16,076 nt of DNA from JBBRNH01 sp038247465 (GTDB lineage Bacteria > Bacteroidota > Bacteroidia > Cytophagales > Spirosomataceae), in assembly GCA_038247465.1 (NCBI GenBank), contig JBBRUV010000073.1, forward strand, positions 1 to 16,076, written 5' to 3'. The stretch's first letter is position 1; every line of letters starts with the position of its first letter. The notes beneath the pieces were generated by a model that was given only the letters and a program-made list of their open reading frames with translations, was not told where the DNA came from and did not search any database. The position numbers and the translations under genes were made by a program. Below are positions 8,339-15,048 of the stretch, one piece after another.

Positions 8339-9037
8339 ATGAAAAAACCAGCACAAATCCTGCTTTCTACACTGTTTATTTTAGCTGTTTCTGTCTGCTC
8401 GTCAGCTACTTACGCTCAGTCTCGCCAGCGTTGGAGTTTCGGGCCCCGCGCCGGTCTGAACCTGTCAAACTTCCGGGGCGATGTGCAAAACACCAAACTC
8501 CTGCCCGGTTTTTACGCCGGTTTGGGGGCTATGTACAGCGACGACAGCCGGTTTGGGTTTTCGGTAGACGCGCTGTACAGCCAGCGCGGGGCGCGATTTG
8601 ACGTACCGGCGAGTCAATTTAACGTCCCCATCAAAGCCGATATCCGGGTAAATTACATTGAGGTTCCGGTACTGGCCCGCTACTTTTTAACGGATGGCGG
8701 CTCGTTTCGGCCCAATATTTTTGTGGGGCCATCGGTTGCGTTGCGGACGGGAGCCAAAACCACCAACAAAAGCGGGTCAAATAGCACCACAACCGACTCA
8801 AAAGAATTTTACCGTCCCGCCGAATTGGGCCTGTCGGCTGGGTTTCAGCTCAATTTCCGGGCCGGAGACCGCCAACGCCTGACCGTTGATGCCCGCTACA
8901 CCCTCGGCCTGACCGACATCACCGAAGACGCAACCGAAGTGCGGAACTCAACCATTTCGGTTGGTCTTGGCTACAGTTTCGGCGTAGGACGGAATTACCG
9001 CCGGGGAGACCGCAAGATTCCGGTGCGGGTGCGGTAG
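8339..9037 (+). CDS. Outer-membrane beta-barrel protein (porin-like)
   Basis: The 232-residue product has a signal peptide (residues 1-26, core ILLSTLFILAVSVCSSATYA, then QS). The mature part is a small eight-strand-type barrel: FGPRAGLNLSNF opens it as in the Bacteroidota porin/OMP_b-brl_2 families, followed by alternating strands GFYAGLGAMYS, FGFSVDALYSQRGARFDV, VNYIEVPVLARYFL, PNIFVGPSVALRTG and a final ISVGLGYSFGVG. A polar Ser/Thr/Lys/Asn loop (residues ~140-155, NKSGSNSTTTDSK) is probably extracellular. The last 16 residues are very basic (NYRRGDRKIPVRVR) and follow the last strand, so the protein does not end in the usual aromatic residue. It is likely an outer-membrane protein of unknown cargo or structural role. 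It diverges from the dehydrogenase, and its stop abuts the stop of the serine hydrolase gene. Confidence 0.85.
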   Translation: MKKPAQILLSTLFILAVSVCSSATYAQSRQRWSFGPRAGLNLSNFRGDVQNTKLLPGFYAGLGAMYSDDSRFGFSVDALYSQRGARFDVPASQFNVPIKADIRVNYIEVPVLARYFLTDGGSFRPNIFVGPSVALRTGAKTTNKSGSNSTTTDSKEFYRPAELGLSAGFQLNFRAGDRQRLTVDARYTLGLTDITEDATEVRNSTISVGLGYSFGVGRNYRRGDRKIPVRVR

Positions 9038-10405
9038 TCACTCTACCTGGTAATCAACCCGGAACCGGCTTAAATCGGGCTTATTCACGCGCTTTCGTTT
9101 GGTTTCGTAATCATAAATAATACGGCCCAGATTGCCCAGAAATGGGAAACCAACACGGTCGTAGTCATATTTATCGTCGTTGAAAACCCCGTCACTATTG
9201 CAGTAAATCACCGCCGAAAGCATAAACTCGATACCCCGGTCGAAGTCAACCACGTAGGCATTGTCAATCAAATAGCCGTAGGCATCGCCCACTTTATTGA
9301 AGATTCTGACGCTTTTGGGAAACGTCCATTTTCGGTCGCCAGCCAGCAGAAACTTACAATAGGCATCGTAGTGGGTGGTGTCATAGGCGGGGTAGCGGCT
9401 TTCTCGCGGAAACATACTCATGTACCGGTACACAAATCGGTAATCGTCATTACTTAAATCAAAACGTTGTTTTGGCGCAACGGCATCCGGGAAAAGCACC
9501 GCCCGGAGCATCTGTTGCTGGTTTTCGAGGGCAAAGTAGTTCTTGGTCGTGAAATCGAACGGCTGTTTCACCAGCGAATCGTTGCCGCTTTTGGCGGTCG
9601 TCATGTAGCCCGTTCCCCGTTTGATTGTTGTTAGCGGTTGCGGTGTATTGGCGCAGGTTTGACCCGGAAACGCCCGCAACCCGTCGCCCTGCCCAAAACG
9701 AACCGGGTTTGTTTGCTGGTTTTGGGCTACCGACAGCGGCACCGACAGCCGGTGCACGATTCGTAAGTCGCGGTAGCCTTTGGCGTATAGTTTCTGGTTG
9801 AAATCGCACTGCCCGATAAACTCATAGAGCCGGTTGTAGGCATCGTTATCACTGACTAACAGAATCTTACGAATGTATTGCGCTACCGACGGCAGTCCGT
9901 TTTGTGCCGATGAATCGCGCCGGACGCGGCTTTGCCCCGATGCCGCCGAATCGGTCAGCATCGGGGTTTCGGGGGTGATTTTCAGGGCATTCAGTTTCTC
10001 TAACGCCAGTAATACTGCCGGAAATTTGACCGTACTGGCCGGGTAGAAGTATCGGTTTTTATCAAGCCGATAGCGGTATGATTTAAACGAAAGCCGATTT
10101 TGTTCGTCGCGGTTAATCTGAGTGTATAAAATCTGCACGTCGTATTTGGCCGGATCTCGCATGACTTCGCCGAACAATTCGGGGCTTTTCTGAAGCAGTT
10201 CGGTCAGGAATTTATCAGTTTTGGGCTGTGAGAGGGTAGGTTTAAACGCAGAGAGCACGAAGATTACGCAGAGGGTGCAGAGTTTTCGTGCTGTTAGCCC
10301 AAAAGAAAGAAACTCATCACCCTCAAAAATCTCTGTGCACTCTGTGAAATCTCTCTGCTCTCGGTGTTTAAAAATTCTCTCGCCCTTAAAACGTAAATTT
10401 TTCAT
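9038..10405 (-). CDS. Class-A beta-lactamase-fold serine hydrolase with repeat-derived N-terminus
   Basis: The product is 455 residues from the only available ATG. The beta-lactamase/transpeptidase triad of motifs is present: S124-T-V-K127 (SxxK), S185-D-N187 (SDN) and K371-V-G373 (KTG-like). This indicates an active-site serine hydrolase exported to the periplasm; whether it opens beta-lactams or acts on peptides or peptidoglycan is unknown. The conserved part starts at about residue 62 (KTDKFLTELL). Residues about 12-55 are encoded by a palindromic repeat (10241-10372), and the only signal-like hydrophobic stretch (LCTLCVIFVLSAF, 42-54) lies in it. ATG 10405 overlaps the end of the upstream gene by 20 bases. 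A GTG at residue 50 is an alternative start but would lose most of the hydrophobic core. Last gene of the epimerase operon. Confidence 0.82.
   Translation of the reverse strand: MKNLRFKGERIFKHREQRDFTECTEIFEGDEFLSFGLTARKLCTLCVIFVLSAFKPTLSQPKTDKFLTELLQKSPELFGEVMRDPAKYDVQILYTQINRDEQNRLSFKSYRYRLDKNRYFYPASTVKFPAVLLALEKLNALKITPETPMLTDSAASGQSRVRRDSSAQNGLPSVAQYIRKILLVSDNDAYNRLYEFIGQCDFNQKLYAKGYRDLRIVHRLSVPLSVAQNQQTNPVRFGQGDGLRAFPGQTCANTPQPLTTIKRGTGYMTTAKSGNDSLVKQPFDFTTKNYFALENQQQMLRAVLFPDAVAPKQRFDLSNDDYRFVYRYMSMFPRESRYPAYDTTHYDAYCKFLLAGDRKWTFPKSVRIFNKVGDAYGYLIDNAYVVDFDRGIEFMLSAVIYCNSDGVFNDDKYDYDRVGFPFLGNLGRIIYDYETKRKRVNKPDLSRFRVDYQVE
10241..10372. repeat. Imperfect palindromic repeat inside the 5' end of the serine hydrolase gene
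   Basis: The left arm (10241-10286, beginning TTTAAACGCAGAGAGCACGA) and the reverse complement of the right arm (10325-10372, beginning TTTAAACACCGAGAGCAGAG) align over about 46 bases with a few mismatches and one or two gaps, separated by 38 bases. Each arm is built from short CAGAG-rich units about 10-12 bases apart. A nested inverted pair AGCACGAA (10254-10261) / TTCGTGCT (10285-10292) is present. The style resembles dispersed CAGAG-type palindromes known from many bacterial genomes. No transposase is nearby. Confidence 0.8.
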
Positions 10406-11444
10406 GGATACAATTGGCTAAACGGTGAATGTCTTCTTCTTCGTGAAACGCGCTGATTATAAGGCGGGTGGTGGGTTTGTCGGCGGCAGTTGGATAAGCG
10501 AAAGAATAGATAAACATTTGATTCTCAAGCAAAAATGGGTATAAATCGTCTCGTTCGGTATAAAAAACCGGATAACCGGGTTCGTGTTTAAACAATCCGG
10601 TGGGCATTAGTAGCTTTTCGGCCAGCGCAACCCGGTCGGCGAGGGTTTGCCGGGCTTGCTCATATAACTCCCCCGCCTGGCAAAACGCGGCCAGATACAG
10701 GGGCGGAATTGGTGAAGAGCCACTAAAAAACGCCGTTTGCCGGATAGCCGACAACGTGTCAACATCGGAGAAAATCACCCCGCCCGGCAGCCCCATTGCC
10801 TTTGCCAGCGAAGCCGTTACAATCAGCCGAACATCAGGATGCGCCGGAATCTGCGGCCAGATACCACGCCCGTCGTTGAGCAAGCCCAGCCCATGCGAAT
10901 CATCAACAACCAGCGTAATGGGTTGACCAACAGGCAAATTGACTACCCAATCGAAACTAAAAAATTCGGGCCAAACGGGGTTCAGGGCGTTGGTCAGGAT
11001 AACCACAGGCCGCGCCGGGCCGTTAGTCAAACCCGCGCTCCACTCGCTGAATGACTGACCGGGCAGCACCGTCCCCGATTCGCGCCAAAGGGCCGGGTGT
11101 GCGCCGGGGCCATACACAAATTCGGTTCCGGGTGGGCGGGTTTCCTGCATCAACCAGCGCACAACGGCTTGCCCGGCCAACATTCCCGACGAGACCGTGA
11201 GGGCTGCCGGGGCCGTGGCAACCTGCGCGAGTTTGGCTTCGGCTTCGTCGTAAATGCTCAACTGCAAATTGCCATTCCTAGACACGCCGAAAACAGTTCC
11301 GTAAGTTGACAATGCTTCGGCTACGTACCGCTGAAAATCAGCGCGTTGGGCCATGCCGAGATACGACGTTCCCGAAAAAAATAGATAGTCCAGCCCGTCA
11401 TGTTCGATGGTTCGGCGGGGGAGGTGATTGGTGAGTTTGGCCAT
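10386..11444 (-). CDS. PLP-dependent enzyme of the alpha-oxoamine synthase (BioF/KBL) fold
   Basis: The 352-residue fold-type I PLP enzyme shows YLFFSGTSYLGM at residues 20-31 (compare the N-Y-L-G motif of 8-amino-7-oxononanoate synthases), YGTVFGVSRNGNLQL (48-62), VVDDSHGLGLLNDGRG (179-194) with the PLP-ring Asp and His184, and TASLAKAMGLPGG (210-222) with Lys215 as the probable Schiff-base lysine. Members of this group condense acyl-CoA with amino acids. It is 30-40 residues shorter than typical BioF, and no other biotin gene is near, so biotin synthesis is unlikely. It starts 4 bases after the epimerase stop and its end overlaps the serine hydrolase start by 20 bases, so the three genes are almost certainly one operon. 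Substrate unknown; an amino acid or dipeptide derivative is only suggested by context. Confidence 0.85.
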   Translation of the reverse strand: MAKLTNHLPRRTIEHDGLDYLFFSGTSYLGMAQRADFQRYVAEALSTYGTVFGVSRNGNLQLSIYDEAEAKLAQVATAPAALTVSSGMLAGQAVVRWLMQETRPPGTEFVYGPGAHPALWRESGTVLPGQSFSEWSAGLTNGPARPVVILTNALNPVWPEFFSFDWVVNLPVGQPITLVVDDSHGLGLLNDGRGIWPQIPAHPDVRLIVTASLAKAMGLPGGVIFSDVDTLSAIRQTAFFSGSSPIPPLYLAAFCQAGELYEQARQTLADRVALAEKLLMPTGLFKHEPGYPVFYTERDDLYPFLLENQMFIYSFAYPTAADKPTTRLIISAFHEEEDIHRLANCIHEKFTF

Positions 11445-11448
11445 GCGT

Positions 11449-12474
11449 TCAGACTTTCAGCGTTGCGCCGGTTCCGTTTTCGTTAGCATAAATCACCCGG
11501 CCAAAATCAAACGTTACGCCCGCTGCGGGGTCGTTGGCGATGAGCAGCGAGCCGTCCATGTCCACGTAATCGAGCAGGGGCAGCAGGTGGGCGATGGCCG
11601 AAATACCAACGCTGCTCTCGGTCATGCAGCCCACCATCACCCGCAGGCCGTGTTGCCGGGCGTTAGCAATCATGCGCCTTGCCGGAGTCAGTCCGCCACA
11701 CTTAGTTAATTTGATATTTACCCCGTGAAAAAAAGTTATACACATATCCACATCTTTTTCCACAATGCAGCTTTCATCGGCGATAATTGGCAACGCACTG
11801 TTTTGATAAACATGGCATTGGCCGTCCCAATCGCCCGCCGGGAGCGGTTGCTCAATAAACTCCACACCGAGACTTTGTAACGTCGGCGCAAATTGCACGG
11901 TTTGGTCTGCCGTCCAGCCGCAGTTGGCATCTACCCGAAACGTGGCCGGGGTGTGTTTTCGGAGTTCGCGCACGATGGCAAGATCGTCGGTAGCCTGCCC
12001 ACCAAGTTTGATTTTATAAATCGGCCAGGGCATTTCCTGCATTTTAACGACCATATTTTCGACGGTATCAATGCCGATGGTATAGTTGGTGAGTGGGTTG
12101 CGGGCAGGGTCAAGATTCCAGAACTGGTGAAGCGCAACCCCGGCCCGTTTTGCCATCAGATCATACGCGGCTTCGTCTAACGCACACTGTGCAAATGAGT
12201 TACGGGCCAGTAGTGGTTGGGTCATGGCCCAAAGATGTTCGGCGGTCTGCCACGCTTTTGCTTCCACGATGTTCTGAACGGTTTCGAGCGCGGCCACCAT
12301 GTTGCCAATCGTGATGCCGTAATACGGATTAGCCGTTGCCTCGCCGAAACCGCGTAGTCCGGTTTGCTCGTCGCGGAGTTCAACGATGAGCGTTTCCTGC
12401 GTCCTGCGACTGTCGTGGGCGATGGTGAAGGTATGGCGAAGCGCGAGTGTGTGCCGGTGAAAAATGAGTTGCAT
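11449..12474 (-). CDS. Dipeptide epimerase (L-Ala-D/L-Glu epimerase type), enolase superfamily
   Basis: The 341-residue product contains the muconate-lactonising-enzyme-type active site: KxK lysines K154/K156 in YKIKLGG, metal ligands Asp182 (RVDANCGW), Glu208 (FIEQPLP) and Asp233 (IADESC), and the opposite-face base Lys255 (VNIKLTKCGG). The DxD pair Asp305/Asp307 (YVDMDGSL) is the signature used by dipeptide epimerases to bind the substrate ammonium group. The enzyme inverts the alpha carbon of the second residue of a dipeptide, classically L-Ala-D-Glu from murein recycling; exact dipeptide specificity cannot be read here. It has no signal peptide and is cytoplasmic. ATG 12474 was chosen because the conserved start MQLIFHRHTLALRHTF follows it; the open frame continues to 12885 but that part lies antisense to the next gene. 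First gene of the three-gene operon. Confidence 0.92.
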   Translation of the reverse strand: MQLIFHRHTLALRHTFTIAHDSRRTQETLIVELRDEQTGLRGFGEATANPYYGITIGNMVAALETVQNIVEAKAWQTAEHLWAMTQPLLARNSFAQCALDEAAYDLMAKRAGVALHQFWNLDPARNPLTNYTIGIDTVENMVVKMQEMPWPIYKIKLGGQATDDLAIVRELRKHTPATFRVDANCGWTADQTVQFAPTLQSLGVEFIEQPLPAGDWDGQCHVYQNSALPIIADESCIVEKDVDMCITFFHGVNIKLTKCGGLTPARRMIANARQHGLRVMVGCMTESSVGISAIAHLLPLLDYVDMDGSLLIANDPAAGVTFDFGRVIYANENGTGATLKV

Positions 12475-12511
12475 AGTGCGTAAAAGTACATTCGGGACGG
12501 ATATTTGCGGC

Positions 12512-13735
12512 ATGAACCTGATTCTGTTCGATGACCCCGCCATCCGGCCCAACCTATTGCCGCTCACGTTTACGCGCCCGGTGGCCGATCTGCGGGTCGG
12601 AATCCTGACCATTGCCGAAAAATGGCAACGTCGCTTAAATCCAGACAAGGCCGAAGCCCCCGTTTCGTTCATCACTGCGCCGTATCTGCAATCTGCGTTT
12701 CGGGTTCGGTTTAGTTCGGATAATCTGTACATCAATGGGGCCATTTGCCCAACTGATGCGCTTGCCAAAGCAGTTGGGCAGTTGGCCATTGGCGAATCGT
12801 TGGTGGTTGATACTGTACTGATTGCGTGTCGGACAACGCAGGAATTTACTGTGATTTCGGACGTGCAGACCGGCGACGTTCCCAAATCATTTCACCAACC
12901 CATCACCATAATCCGTCACCTCTGGGATATTTTTGCCGAAAACCCCGCTCAAATCCGGGCTGATGTTGCCTTGCTCACCGCTGGGCGAACGTCTGCCCCG
13001 ATCACCGACCCACACACGCGCTGTTACGCACCCGAACAGATTTTTTTAGAGTCAGGAGCCACCACACGAGCCGCCATCCTGAATGCTGAAACCGGCCCGA
13101 TTTATCTCGGTAAAAACGCCAACGTCTCAGAAGGAGCCATAATTGTGGGGCCGTTCGCGCTCGGCGATGGGGCCGAAGTTGCTTTCGGCGGCAAAATCAG
13201 GGGCGGCACGACCATCGGGCCGGGCAGTAAAGTAGGGGGCGAAGTAAATAATGCCGTGATCTGGGGCAATAGCAACAAAGGTCACGATGGCTACCTCGGC
13301 AACGCGGTGATTGGCGAGTGGTGCAACCTGGGCGCGAACGTGAATAACTCGAACCTCAAAAATGATTATTCAACCGTGAAACTCCACAGTTACACCACCA
13401 ATCAACTCGAAGATACCGGGCGGCAATTTTGCGGTCTCGTCATGGGCGATTTCACCAAGGCCGGCATCAGCACCATGTTTAATACGGGTACGGTTGTTGG
13501 CGTAAGTTGCAACGTGTTCGGGGGCGGGTTTCAGCCTAAGCACATTCCATCGTTTTCGTGGGGTGGTGGCGCAGAAGGATTTGTGCCGTATCGGTTTGAG
13601 AAAGCCGTGCGGGTTATTCAGGAAACAATGGCCCGGCGCGGGAAAGTGTTTGATGGGGAGACTGTTCTGGAATGGATAATGAGCAATAAACAGTTATCAG
13701 TTCCCAATGCTACCGGCAAACGGATTGGTAACTGA
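12512..13735 (+). CDS. GlmU-like sugar nucleotidyltransferase/acetyltransferase (Bacteroidota type)
   Basis: The 407-residue product begins MNLILFDDPAIRPNLLPLTF, then TRPVADLRVGILTIAEKW (21-38), the hallmark of the alternative GlmU family of Bacteroidota; the classic GlmU pyrophosphorylase loop (LAAGxGTRM) is absent. Residues about 195-340 are a left-handed beta-helix of hexapeptide repeats (for example IIVGPFALGDGAEV, GGTTIGPGSKVGG, NAVIGEWCNLGANVNNS), the usual acetyltransferase half. The likely role is UDP-GlcNAc or related nucleotide-sugar formation in the cytoplasm for peptidoglycan and surface glycans. ATG 12512 was preferred over ATG 12464, which falls inside the divergent epimerase gene. 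Residues ~391-407 (SNKQLSVPNATGKRIGN) are encoded by an inverted repeat and look like an addition to the family's normal end. holB follows 25 bases later. Confidence 0.88.
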   Translation: MNLILFDDPAIRPNLLPLTFTRPVADLRVGILTIAEKWQRRLNPDKAEAPVSFITAPYLQSAFRVRFSSDNLYINGAICPTDALAKAVGQLAIGESLVVDTVLIACRTTQEFTVISDVQTGDVPKSFHQPITIIRHLWDIFAENPAQIRADVALLTAGRTSAPITDPHTRCYAPEQIFLESGATTRAAILNAETGPIYLGKNANVSEGAIIVGPFALGDGAEVAFGGKIRGGTTIGPGSKVGGEVNNAVIWGNSNKGHDGYLGNAVIGEWCNLGANVNNSNLKNDYSTVKLHSYTTNQLEDTGRQFCGLVMGDFTKAGISTMFNTGTVVGVSCNVFGGGFQPKHIPSFSWGGGAEGFVPYRFEKAVRVIQETMARRGKVFDGETVLEWIMSNKQLSVPNATGKRIGN

Positions 13736-13741
13736 TAACTG
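13691..13741. repeat. Inverted repeat with AACTGATAAC units across the glmU-like stop codon
   Basis: CAGTTATCAGTTCCCAAT (13691-13708) and ATTGGTAACTGATAACTG (13724-13741) are reverse complements at 17 of 18 positions, with a 15-base loop. A further direct copy, ACTGATAATT, follows at 13745-13754, so the unit occurs three times within about 65 bases. The arms cover the last codons and the TGA (13733-13735) of the GlmU-like gene and nearly all of the space before holB. A T-tract is absent, so it is not a standard terminator. It looks like a dispersed palindromic element. Confidence 0.8.
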
Positions 13742-13760
13742 CTCACTGATAATTGAAAAA

Positions 13761-14891
13761 ATGACTTTCTCTGATATTATCGGCCACGACAACACCCGGC
13801 AAACCCTCATCCGGGCGGTGCAAACCAACCACCTCGCCCACGCGCTGCTGTTCGACGGGCAGGCGGGGTCGGCCAACCTCGCGCTGGCGCTGTCATTGGC
13901 GCAGTATGTGAACTGCGAAAATCAGGGCGAAACCGATTCGTGCGGGCGGTGTGCATCGTGCCAAAAGACCGAAAAACTCGTTCATCCCGATTTACATCTG
14001 GTGTTTCCGGTGGCAAACATGGCCGGGCGGGGCAAAACCAGCGAGGCCTTCCTGACCGACTGGCGCAAGTTCATCATCGAGCATCCGTACCGCACGTTGT
14101 CTGACTGGCTCGGCGCTGCCGATGCTGAAACCAAACAGGGCAATATCAACGTCGAAGAAGCCCGGAATATCCTGCAAAAACTGTCGCTGAAAGCCTACGA
14201 AGGCCGCTACAAGATCATGCTGGTCTGGTTGCCGGAGTTGATGAACACGCCCGCAGCCAACGCCTTACTCAAAGTTTTGGAGGAGCCGCCCGCCCAAACG
14301 CTGTTTTTGCTGGTAACGAATCAGCCCGATAAACTTTTGATTACCATTCTGTCGCGTACACAACGGGTGGCCGTGCGGAATTTCACCGATGAGGACGTTG
14401 CCACGCACCTGCGTCAGTTTCTGAACCTCGACGAAACCACCGCCCGGCGCACGGCTTACCTTGCCAACGGCGATTTGTCGGTGGCCTGGAATCTAGCCCA
14501 CACCGAAGCCAACACTGCCGACGGCACCACGAACCACGCCTGGTTTGCCGAATGGATGCGCGATTGCTACAAACAAGACCTAACCAAGTTAGTCAAACAC
14601 GCCGATCAGTTTGATGGATTTAGCCGCGACCGGCAAAAGAATCTCCTCGAATACAGCATCCGGCTTTGTCGTGATTTGTTTTTGTGGCAACAGGGGGCCG
14701 CACAACTCCTGCGATTGCCCGACGATGAACTGACATTCGTGAAAAACTTTGCTAAAATCCTGACCACCGCCCACATCGAACGCATGGTATCGGACCTCAA
14801 CGAAGCCACCTACCACCTCGAACGCAACGCCCGCGCCAAGATGGTTTTGCTCGATATATCGCTGACCTTCACGCGGTTGATTAGAACTTGA
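13761..14891 (+). CDS. holB: DNA polymerase III subunit delta' (clamp-loader AAA+ protein)
   Basis: The 376-residue product has the clamp-loader order: MTFSDIIGHDNTRQTL at the start, a modified P-loop GQAGSANL (33-40), a four-cysteine zinc module (Cys52, then CGRCASC at 61-67), a linker ending GNINVEEARNILQKLSLKAYEG (127-148), the helix NALLKVLEEPP (167-177) and the sensor-1 SRTQ (198-201). The P-loop lysine is replaced by Asn, as expected for delta' subunits, which act as a rigid stator and do not hydrolyse ATP. It works with delta and tau/gamma to load the sliding clamp on DNA. ATG 13761 was chosen because it precedes the conserved start and follows an A-rich stretch (GAAAAA); an ATG at 13707 would lie inside the preceding gene's repeat. 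Followed by a strong hairpin terminator. Confidence 0.93.
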   Translation: MTFSDIIGHDNTRQTLIRAVQTNHLAHALLFDGQAGSANLALALSLAQYVNCENQGETDSCGRCASCQKTEKLVHPDLHLVFPVANMAGRGKTSEAFLTDWRKFIIEHPYRTLSDWLGAADAETKQGNINVEEARNILQKLSLKAYEGRYKIMLVWLPELMNTPAANALLKVLEEPPAQTLFLLVTNQPDKLLITILSRTQRVAVRNFTDEDVATHLRQFLNLDETTARRTAYLANGDLSVAWNLAHTEANTADGTTNHAWFAEWMRDCYKQDLTKLVKHADQFDGFSRDRQKNLLEYSIRLCRDLFLWQQGAAQLLRLPDDELTFVKNFAKILTTAHIERMVSDLNEATYHLERNARAKMVLLDISLTFTRLIRT

Positions 14892-14913
14892 TACCCCTCC
14901 CCAACCAACCCAT

Positions 14914-15027
14914 CGGACTGATTCACTGCCCCCAACCCCCTAAACAGGGGGCTTTTTAAAGCCTTCGGCTTTTGATCCCGCACGGTTTAGCCCCCTGTTT
15001 AGGGAGTTGGGGGTAATAGGCAGTCCG
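14914..15027. repeat. Large inverted repeat between holB and the LytTR gene
   Basis: The left arm (14914-14953: CGGACTG, then CCCCCAACCCCCTAAACAGG onward to GGGGGCT) and the right arm (14989-15027) are reverse complements over about 40 bases with a few differences, around a 35-base centre that itself contains AAAGCC-TTC-GGCTTT (14958-14972). The CCCCCTAAA(C)AGGGGGCT core resembles C/G-run palindromes often scattered through Bacteroidota intergenic regions. It fills most of the 157-base gap between the convergent genes. Confidence 0.85.
14936..14957 (+). terminator. Intrinsic terminator after holB
   Basis: CCCCCT (14936-14941), loop AAAC, AGGGGG (14946-14951), then C and five T residues. A 6-bp C/G-rich stem followed by a T-tract 45 bases after the holB stop is a good rho-independent terminator. 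It lies in the left arm of the larger inverted repeat. Confidence 0.65.
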
Positions 15028-15048
15028 AGGGTTTAGCGTAAGGGTAAC

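Noticed and set aside
10241..10372. CRISPR array or insertion sequence as an explanation of the CAGAG-rich repeat
   Set aside because: There are two inverted arms, not direct repeats with uniform spacers, and no transposase or cas gene is present.
9038..10405. Calling the serine hydrolase an antibiotic-resistance beta-lactamase
   Set aside because: The motifs define the fold only; the KVG variant, long insertions and peptide-metabolism operon give no evidence for beta-lactam hydrolysis.
10386..11444. Assigning bioF (biotin synthesis)
   Set aside because: The protein is short for BioF, there are no biotin genes nearby and it is locked in an operon with a dipeptide epimerase.
12475..12885. 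137-codon upstream extension of the epimerase
   Set aside because: It is antisense to the N-terminal part of the GlmU-like gene and is not part of the conserved epimerase sequence.
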